A DNA stretch of 64,000 nucleotides from Kineosporia corallincola (GTDB lineage: Bacteria > Actinomycetota > Actinomycetes > Actinomycetales > Kineosporiaceae), in contig NZ_JAHBAY010000005.1 in the NCBI RefSeq assembly GCF_018499875.1, forward strand, positions 496,001 through 560,000, written 5' to 3'. Positions 58,204-64,000 of this stretch are shown piece after piece. Within the stretch, counting starts at the first letter, position 1. The number at the start of each line of letters is the position of its first letter. The translations under genes and the position numbers were made by a program. The notes under the pieces were generated by a model. The model had not been told where the DNA came from. It worked only from the letters and a program-made list of their open reading frames with translations, and did not search any database.

Positions 58204-59453
58204 CGTCGTCCGTTCGTGATCGTGCCGAACCACCCACCGGCGTCCAGTGTCTGGAGAAACTTGGGACGGATCTTGTGGCGCTGTCGCAGATCGTTCAGGT
58301 ACTGCGTGAACTTATCTGCACGATCTGTGTTTTCGTAGGCAGCACGCAGAGGGGCCAGGTAGACGACGGCACGCCGGTAGCGCTGCTTGTCCCGCTGGTT
58401 CAGGGCGTGCTGCTCGATCAGTTCTTGGTAGTGCCCCAGCACCTCGAGCGGATGCTGCCGGCCCCGGTCCGCGAGCACGGAGGCCCACTGCTGCTCGCTC
58501 AGGTGTTTCCGGTGTGCCGAGGCGATCGTCCAGGCCTCCTCGTGTTCGCCGGAAGCCAGCAGTAGCGGCACGAGTTCGGCCGAGACATCAGGCTGGGTGG
58601 CCAGCCGCTGACGCATGGTGCCGAGCGCCTCCGGCAGGGGGTCGGTCAGGTTGCCGGCCGAGGCGATCGCGGCCCAGGAACGGTAGTTGTCCACGGTCGG
58701 CTCGCGCAGGAACTCGGTGCGGCGCACGTCGAGGGCCTGCGTGATCTCGCCACGCTCCAGCAGCACGGCGACGAGCCAGTCGCGCACCCCGCCCGCCAGG
58801 TGGTGACCTGTGTACTCGCTGATGCCCCGGCGGGCCCAGGCGATCGCGTCGTCCGGGCGCCCCGCAGCGGCCAGGGCCTGGGCGATCTCCAGGTGACGGC
58901 CAGGATGCCCCAGATCGCCGGACATCACCGCGACGTAGCGATCCACGTCACCCGAGACGTGAGCGAGCTGCTCCCGCAGTTCCCGGATCGCCCACATGTC
59001 GCGCCAGGAGTCCGGGTCGGCGGCAGCCGCCCGGCGCTCCATGTCGCGTTCGATCGCGGTGATACCGCGCGGCCCCAGGGCCACGGCAAACTCCGCGAGG
59101 TGCACATCAGGCCAGCCGGGACCGTCACACAAGGTCTTGACCAGCCATGTGCCCAGGCTCTTGGGATCCGGCGGTGCCACCGTGCAGGCCCTGGCGTACA
59201 GCGACATCAGGGCCCGCAGCTGCGGGCCGATGATGCCTGGCGAGTCGTCCAGATACATCAGGGCACGGGTCACCCGATCGACGGCCTTGCGCAGCTGCGG
59301 CACCGCCTCGGCCGCCCGGCCGGACCGAACGAGCTCGTCCCCCAGAGCGTTGACGGTGCGGACGGCGACCGCATACTCCCGCCGGCCGTGGTACGGATGA
59401 CGGCGGCGGTCCCAGCGCAGACTGTCCACGGAGCTACTCAGTTCGTCGGTCAC
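58200..59453 (-). CDS. Helical-repeat (TPR-like) protein, SWIM-partner type but without SWIM zinc finger
   Basis: 417 residues of all-helical repeats. The N-terminal part (ALGDELVRSGRAAEAVPQLRKAVDRVTRALMYLDDSPG) resembles the region after the zinc finger in SWIM proteins. Later repeats (IAQALAAAGRPDDAIAWARRGISEY, LVAVLLERGEITQALDVRRTEF) are TPR-like. The C-x-C / C-x-H SWIM finger itself is missing. The GTG at 59453 lies 36 nt after the oxygenase stop. It is translationally coupled to the downstream gene. Confidence 0.65.
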   Translation of the reverse strand: MTDELSSSVDSLRWDRRRHPYHGRREYAVAVRTVNALGDELVRSGRAAEAVPQLRKAVDRVTRALMYLDDSPGIIGPQLRALMSLYARACTVAPPDPKSLGTWLVKTLCDGPGWPDVHLAEFAVALGPRGITAIERDMERRAAAADPDSWRDMWAIRELREQLAHVSGDVDRYVAVMSGDLGHPGRHLEIAQALAAAGRPDDAIAWARRGISEYTGHHLAGGVRDWLVAVLLERGEITQALDVRRTEFLREPTVDNYRSWAAIASAGNLTDPLPEALGTMRQRLATQPDVSAELVPLLLASGEHEEAWTIASAHRKHLSEQQWASVLADRGRQHPLEVLGHYQELIEQHALNQRDKQRYRRAVVYLAPLRAAYENTDRADKFTQYLNDLRQRHKIRPKFLQTLDAGGWFGTITNGRR

Positions 59454-59489
59454 AGGTCCATCCCAGCAGATCTCCTGGCGCCATGGACG

Positions 59490-61766
59490 TCAGCCCATCC
59501 CTTGCCGGCCCAGCCAGCCGAGATCGTCAGCATCCCGCGCACGTTCGAGCCGCTCATCGTCGAACAGCCGTTGCGTCTTGACCAGAACCAGCACGAAGGG
59601 ACGCCCGGAGCGGCGGGTCTCGTGGGTCACCGGCAGTTCCGCCGCGTCGATGCGGGCATGCACGTGCCCGCGACGGTCCTTGGCCAGCGGCCAGTCCTTG
59701 CGCAGCTGCTCCGGGTCGGCCAGGAAGGCGGCCAGCTGCCCGCACAGCTCGCAGTCACATCCGTCCGGAAGGCCGATCGACCAGTCCCCCGCCGCCCGCT
59801 CCGGCATTTCCAGACGAGTGCGCAGCCGGGACGCCTCGGCCGTCCCGAGATCGAGAAAGGCCGGTTCCCAGTCCTGCCCGGGTGCCCGGTCGACGGCGTC
59901 CCGCAGAGCCGGCATCAAACACGCCGAAAACGAATCGCCATAGGAAAGACAGCGTTTCACGATCGAACGGCTCAGCGTCTGCGTCCGCAGCGAGGCCGCG
60001 GCCCGCACCACCGCCCCGAACGCCATTCCCAGATCACCCAGCTGCCGGTGCCGCACCGAACGCTGCGGCACCCGCAGATCCGACGCGATCATCGCCGCGA
60101 GACTGTCCCAGGACCGCTGCGTCAGCTCCTGGCGCAGCACCCGCTCACCGGCCGGCAGGTGCGCCAGCAGCTCGGGCAGCCCGCCGATCCAGCCCTCGCG
60201 CGAGGATCCCGGGCTGTACCAACGGCGCATCGTCTCGCCGAACCAGCTGTCCAGGATGCCGCGCGACCAGGTGGCCCCGTGGCGGGCAGCCAGCTCGGCC
60301 AGCACCGGCATATGGGCGGCCCCCAGACGCTCGATCGTGAACGGGCTCAGCAGCATCGTGGCCAAGCCCGCGTCGTCCAGCGCCAGCGCGGCCTCCAGCG
60401 CCTTGCCGAGCAACGGAGCGTCCCCGCCGTGCGAGCGGACGGAGCCTTCCCAGTACGGTGCCAGTTCCCTCGCCACGTCCGGATCCCGCCCGGCGATCAG
60501 CGTGTCCAGGGCCCAGACCGGCGACGAACGGGCCCGGACGACGAACGTCTGCTCCCTGGGCCAGATCACCACGGCCGCCCGCCGGTACCACCGGTCCAGC
60601 GTGTTGCCGTAGTTGCCCAGGTAACCCTCGTACTCCGAGCTGTCGGCCGGCATCGCCGACGTGGGCGTCACCGAGCACACTTCGGACTCGTCCAGGTCGA
60701 TCGCGCCCGCCGGGAAGGAGGGGTCGTTCAGCACGAAACGGTGCTCGGCCTCGATCAGATCGTTCAGGTAGTAGCCGTTCTCGTCGAACCGGCCCTCGTC
60801 GTCGTCCGGCGCCGGGTAATACCGGTAGGGATCCTCGTCCCAGGCGTCCCACCGTTCATGGATCTCCCCGAGCGCCAGCACCGCCTCATAATCGCCCTGC
60901 TCCGCAGCCGCATCCCGCAGAGCCGTGGCAGCGGACGCGTCCGCGCCCTTGAGCCGGTCCCAGCTCAGACCCCGCTGTGAATACTCGTGATCGAGCAGAA
61001 AGGCCAGATGCTCCGGCGGTTCTCGCACATCTCCCGGCCACCGGGGCGTGGAGGACGTCCGGAAGTGCTCGTCCAGAAGTTCTCTCACCGAAGAGCTCAC
61101 CCCGGGCCGCTCACCTCGACCGCCTTGGAGCAGAAGGTTGTAGGTGATCGTGACCCGGCTACCAGAGCGCACCGGCAGCACCTCGTGCCGGCAATCGGCA
61201 TAGAACGCGACCAGTGCCACCCGATCGGGAAACCCCCGGTACCGGGTCGCCTCTCCCCGATGATGGACGATGAGCTCACCACCCGTGTGCGCGCTCGGCA
61301 AGGTCACGACCAGAGTCGCCACCATCGCATCATCCTTCTCCGAGTCCTGATGCGGCAGGAAGAACTGACCCTCGTCGTACAACAACACCGAATGCAACTC
61401 AGCCGTCAGCCGGCTCCCCGTCGGAAGCCCGAGTTCCTCACGCACCAAACCCAATTCGGCGTCGAGCCCATCGACCCAGCGGACGTCCACCAGATCCCGC
61501 GGAATCTCCCAGGTGTCCCGCACACCCGCGTCGACGAGCGTCTCCTCGCCCTTCCCGAACCGTGCCGGACGCCCCAGCCCCCGAAGCTTCTTCGTCTGAG
61601 CCGCCGTCAGAGGCAACTTCAGCCCGCCGATCCCCCGCACATCGACCGCCAGCGCCTTCGGAGATTTCGCCGTGAGCTGCACGCTCGATGCAACCTCACC
61701 GTGCTCGGCCAGCAGGGCGGCCAGGCGCTCGCGGGCTGAGGGCGTGGGATTGGTCGATTTCGCCAT
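59490..61766 (-). CDS. 2-oxoglutarate/Fe(II)-dependent oxygenase with long C-terminal extension
   Basis: 758 residues. Residues of roughly 95-215 form a prolyl-4-hydroxylase-like jelly roll. Iron ligands are H139 and D141 (LPHQD) and H194 (DCRHEV); R204 (GSRVTITY) is the co-substrate Arg. The remaining 540 residues form an extension with acidic stretches and a possible CDCELC Cys cluster, not assigned to a family. It is first gene of a three-gene unit with the TPR-like and SWIM-partner-type proteins. Such oxygenases hydroxylate proteins, nucleic acids or small molecules; the target is unknown. Confidence 0.8.
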   Translation of the reverse strand: MAKSTNPTPSARERLAALLAEHGEVASSVQLTAKSPKALAVDVRGIGGLKLPLTAAQTKKLRGLGRPARFGKGEETLVDAGVRDTWEIPRDLVDVRWVDGLDAELGLVREELGLPTGSRLTAELHSVLLYDEGQFFLPHQDSEKDDAMVATLVVTLPSAHTGGELIVHHRGEATRYRGFPDRVALVAFYADCRHEVLPVRSGSRVTITYNLLLQGGRGERPGVSSSVRELLDEHFRTSSTPRWPGDVREPPEHLAFLLDHEYSQRGLSWDRLKGADASAATALRDAAAEQGDYEAVLALGEIHERWDAWDEDPYRYYPAPDDDEGRFDENGYYLNDLIEAEHRFVLNDPSFPAGAIDLDESEVCSVTPTSAMPADSSEYEGYLGNYGNTLDRWYRRAAVVIWPREQTFVVRARSSPVWALDTLIAGRDPDVARELAPYWEGSVRSHGGDAPLLGKALEAALALDDAGLATMLLSPFTIERLGAAHMPVLAELAARHGATWSRGILDSWFGETMRRWYSPGSSREGWIGGLPELLAHLPAGERVLRQELTQRSWDSLAAMIASDLRVPQRSVRHRQLGDLGMAFGAVVRAAASLRTQTLSRSIVKRCLSYGDSFSACLMPALRDAVDRAPGQDWEPAFLDLGTAEASRLRTRLEMPERAAGDWSIGLPDGCDCELCGQLAAFLADPEQLRKDWPLAKDRRGHVHARIDAAELPVTHETRRSGRPFVLVLVKTQRLFDDERLERARDADDLGWLGRQGMG

Positions 61767-61937
61767 GGCCGTCGAGTCTCTCACGGACGGCCGCGGCCAG
61801 GCGCTGCTGGAGATCGGACTCGTCGTGCGTCCGGCGTTCCGCCCGCCGGCCAGCCAGTGGGCTCCTATGGTGCCTCGACCCCGGAAGAAGCATCACCCGG
61901 AGCACGTCGGGAGCCGATGGAGTGAGACCGGGACTTG

Positions 61938-61980
61938 GATCGCAATTTTGCATTGGCACAGTTGCGATCACTGCTACGGT
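61938..61980 (+). promoter_or_regulatory. Promoter and putative operator of the XRE-peptidase gene
   Basis: TTGGCA (61953-61958) is spaced 16 nt from TACGGT (61975-61980). An inverted repeat GATCGCAA (61938-61945) / TTGCGATC (61962-61969) spans the -35 and spacer, where the XRE protein would repress its own transcription. The surrounding 61767-62085 gap holds no other recognised feature. Confidence 0.55.
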
Positions 61981-62085
61981 GGACACCGTCGGCAGATGAC
62001 AACAGCGCCATGACCAGTCGCGAGCATCCGGCGGTGGTGGCGGGGCACCCCATGGACGGGGTGCCGAGGGCGAGGAGGAGTTCTC

Positions 62086-63417
62086 ATGGCACGAGAGATG
62101 ACGGATCGCGAAGCTGCTGAGCTACTGGGCCTGACGGTCCTGCCACCGATCGATGAGCCTTCGTCCTCGGTCCCGGAGATCGATACCGGGATCGGGACGC
62201 GCGTACGCCAGGCCCGTCAACGCTCGGGCCTGAGCGCGGCGGTGGTTGCCCAGGAGGCAGGTCTGACCCCGGACAAGCTCTCGAAGATCGAGCATGGCAA
62301 GCGCCGGATCGCCCCGGCCGAACTGGCGGGCCTGGCTCAAGCATTGAAAGTGTCACTGGCCTGGCTCCTGGACCAGGCGACATCGTCAAGGTCTTCCCTC
62401 GCCCTGGCTCATCGGGTCTCTGCCGATTCCCAGGCTCTCGCCAGTTCACCGGCCCGCGAGCGCGCTGTCGCGTTGCTGGAGGCTGAAGATCGCCTGGCCA
62501 GGAAGGTTCCCTTGACCCAGCGGCGACTCTCGCCGGCCGGTGCCATGATCGGCAATCTGGTGCCGGCCGACCCGCCGCGCTATCCGGACATGCCGCGGAC
62601 CAAGACCGAAGCCCGTCGCCAGGGCAGGGCGCTGGCCGAGGAGGTGCGACGTGTCCTGGAGCTGGGAAGTGCGGGGATCAATGACCTGCCGGCGCTGATC
62701 GAGATGCACTTCGCCGCCGATGTCCTGTTGAGCCCTCTGGGCGACAGCAGCGACGGACTGTGCGCGCACGACGCCGAGGCTGATGATCACCACGCCCTGC
62801 TGGTCGTGAACACGGACTACCCGCTGGGGCGCACCCGGTTCACCCTGGCGCATGAATTGGGGCACCACCTGCTCCGTGACGCTCGCGAGGTCATCGAAGA
62901 GGATCAGGACCAGATGTACTCCAACGGGTACGTCGAGCAGCGGGTCAACTCGTTCGCCGGCCACCTCCTCCTGCCCGTCAGGTCGGTCAACGCCGCCCTG
63001 ACTTGGCTTGACGCCACCGGAGCCGACCTGGTCGAGCAGAACGCGCGAGGCCGGCTGGCCCTGGGGTATCTGATGGTTCTGCACGGTGTTTCGATGCCGT
63101 GCGCGCTACAGCAGGTGCTCGAGACTGGGGTGATCACCCTGAATCAAAAACAAAGCCTGACCAAGTCGTTGCGCTCGAGCGATCTGGTGCGCGCGGCAGC
63201 TCCTCTGGTCGGTGACCGACCCGGCCCGGAAAAGATTCTGCGACAGAACCGCCCGCCGGCCCGGCTTGCCACGGCCGTCATCGACGCCGCCCGGTCGGGC
63301 AGTGTCGGCATGAACACCGTCAGCGTGATACTCGGCCGTCCCGACGACGAATCCCTCTACGACGAAGTGATGTTCGGGCCCGAGGCCGTACCCGTCGCGA
63401 TCAAGGAGGAGGATTGA
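62086..63417 (+). CDS. XRE helix-turn-helix fused to ImmA/IrrE metallopeptidase
   Basis: 443 residues. The XRE domain is at about 36-95 (VRQARQRSGLSAAVVAQEAGLTPDKLSKIEHGKRRI). The ImmA/IrrE-type zinc peptidase has HELGH at 256-260 with a downstream Glu-rich segment and QRVNSFAGHLLLP. The family includes IrrE and ImmA, which act by cleaving or modulating repressors. XRE-peptidase fusions often serve as antitoxin or control protein of a neighbouring toxin. Strong GGAGGAG precedes the ATG. The downstream PIN-like gene overlaps it by 4 nt. Confidence 0.88.
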   Translation: MAREMTDREAAELLGLTVLPPIDEPSSSVPEIDTGIGTRVRQARQRSGLSAAVVAQEAGLTPDKLSKIEHGKRRIAPAELAGLAQALKVSLAWLLDQATSSRSSLALAHRVSADSQALASSPARERAVALLEAEDRLARKVPLTQRRLSPAGAMIGNLVPADPPRYPDMPRTKTEARRQGRALAEEVRRVLELGSAGINDLPALIEMHFAADVLLSPLGDSSDGLCAHDAEADDHHALLVVNTDYPLGRTRFTLAHELGHHLLRDAREVIEEDQDQMYSNGYVEQRVNSFAGHLLLPVRSVNAALTWLDATGADLVEQNARGRLALGYLMVLHGVSMPCALQQVLETGVITLNQKQSLTKSLRSSDLVRAAAPLVGDRPGPEKILRQNRPPARLATAVIDAARSGSVGMNTVSVILGRPDDESLYDEVMFGPEAVPVAIKEED

Positions 63418-64000
63418 TTTCCGGTTCCCCTCCCGGAAGATCGCAGTGTCCGCCGAGCATCTGGTTTGTTGACACGGCGACCCTGTTGTCCATGGCTGTT
63501 GATGACCGCATCAGGGATGCGGTCCTGGACGAAATCGGCCAGGACCGAGTGATCATCATCGATGTGATCTACACCGAACTGCGCAGGCGCCAGCGTTTTC
63601 CTGAAACCTCACGCCTGGCTCGCAAGGCCCTGGCTTCGATCCCCGATCACTGGCTGAGAATAGATTCCTCGAATCACGTGACGATCGGAGACATCGCACC
63701 CGTTCAGAACGACATCCGTGACGGTCGGCCTGCCAAGCACGACAAGGAGCACTGGGCCGAGTCCACGATCATCGCCATGTGTCAGCAGTCAGCGAACTCG
63801 AGCAGCGCGTATCTCTCGGTCAAGGTGCTGTTTTCGGAAGATCGTGACGGCCGCCGTGTGGCGGACACGGTGCCGAACATGATGGCGGTGTCCATTCACG
63901 GTCTTTTCCTGGATCGGGTCCTCGGAGGTCGGATGAGCGCGGACGAAGCCCAAGATCTCGCTCTGGTGCTGAACCGCGTGAAACGCGGACCCGAGGTCAC
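63414..64000 (+). CDS. PIN-like protein, 3' end cut by window
   Basis: A TTG start at 63414 overlaps the upstream stop (TTGA) and is preceded at close range by AAGGAGGAGG. About 195 codons are open to the window edge. The pattern WFVDTATLLSM (first Asp), DVIYTELRRR (Glu) and DKEHWAESTIIAM (acidic pair) resembles the acidic cluster of PIN-domain ribonucleases. In this arrangement it would be the toxin partner of the XRE-ImmA protein. The fold assignment is by motif only and the C-terminus is unseen. Confidence 0.6.
   Translation, partial: MISGSPPGRSQCPPSIWFVDTATLLSMAVDDRIRDAVLDEIGQDRVIIIDVIYTELRRRQRFPETSRLARKALASIPDHWLRIDSSNHVTIGDIAPVQNDIRDGRPAKHDKEHWAESTIIAMCQQSANSSSAYLSVKVLFSEDRDGRRVADTVPNMMAVSIHGLFLDRVLGGRMSADEAQDLALVLNRVKRGPEV

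Noticed and set aside
58800-60980. 726-residue plus-strand open frame
   Set aside because: It lies antisense to the TPR-like and oxygenase genes. It is Arg/Pro/His-rich with no domain, a typical high-GC shadow frame.

Overview
The window is high-GC (about 70 %) actinobacterial DNA. It has GTG and TTG starts, LuxR, TetR, MarR and ROK regulators, a roadblock protein, T7-style hypothetical proteins, lipoproteins and many ATGA/GTGA stop-start overlaps. The gene content resembles a soil or plant-associated Kineosporiaceae- or Streptomyces-like genome; this is an inference from style, not a marker-based assignment. No rRNA, tRNA, CRISPR array, phage structural block or insertion sequence was seen.

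Region by region. 0-6 kb: the end of a hybrid sensor kinase, then two paralogous LuxR-type regulators with degenerate receivers bracketing two uncharacterised proteins and a possible 16-residue peptide gene. 6-12.4 kb: a lipoprotein, a secreted RTX-repeat protein, an XRE regulator facing an aldo/keto reductase, a MarR regulator facing an epoxide-hydrolase-like enzyme over a near-perfect palindrome, and an RraA-family enzyme with a strong terminator. 12.5-15.5 kb: a HupE-like membrane protein coupled to a DUF3500 lipoprotein, then a LivF remnant. 15.6-20.3 kb: a one-polypeptide sigma factor, zinc anti-sigma motif, membrane segment and AbfB arabinose-binding domain, facing a secreted GH10-CBM13-GH62 xylanase/arabinofuranosidase. 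20.4-30 kb: a second hybrid kinase, a decarboxylase-like/cupin/aldo-keto reductase operon, a roadblock protein, several gene remnants, a DinB-like protein, an eCIS-core (DUF4157) protein and regulators. 30-40 kb: short-chain dehydrogenases, tandem paralogues of unknown function (one frame-broken), an EamA transporter facing a MocR regulator, and a TetR-controlled PQQ-type sugar dehydrogenase/SDR/SDR operon.

40.2-49.7 kb is a tightly coupled catabolic operon on the minus strand. It runs from an MFS permease through a 37-residue ORF, a C-glycoside deglycosidase beta-subunit-like protein, a TIM-barrel partner, a lactonase-family propeller, a Gfo/Idh/MocA dehydrogenase and a second TIM-barrel protein to a GMC oxidoreductase, with a ROK repressor gene upstream. 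This matches the known logic of microbial C-glycoside breakdown: oxidise the sugar at C3, cleave the C-C glycosidic bond, then process the keto sugar. 50-56 kb holds a FUSC protein, decayed AlbA-type and MFS genes, a LuxR-type regulator, a CGNR zinc-finger regulator and AzlCD.

56-64 kb holds uncharacterised proteins (one pair resembling proteins found with SWIM zinc-finger proteins) and a 2-oxoglutarate/Fe(II) oxygenase. They are followed by an XRE-ImmA/IrrE metallopeptidase gene coupled to a PIN-like protein cut by the window end, which looks like a toxin-antitoxin or stress module.

The two most attractive systems are the putative arabinoxylan-sensing transmembrane sigma factor with its xylanase, and the C-glycoside operon with its extra small ORF.
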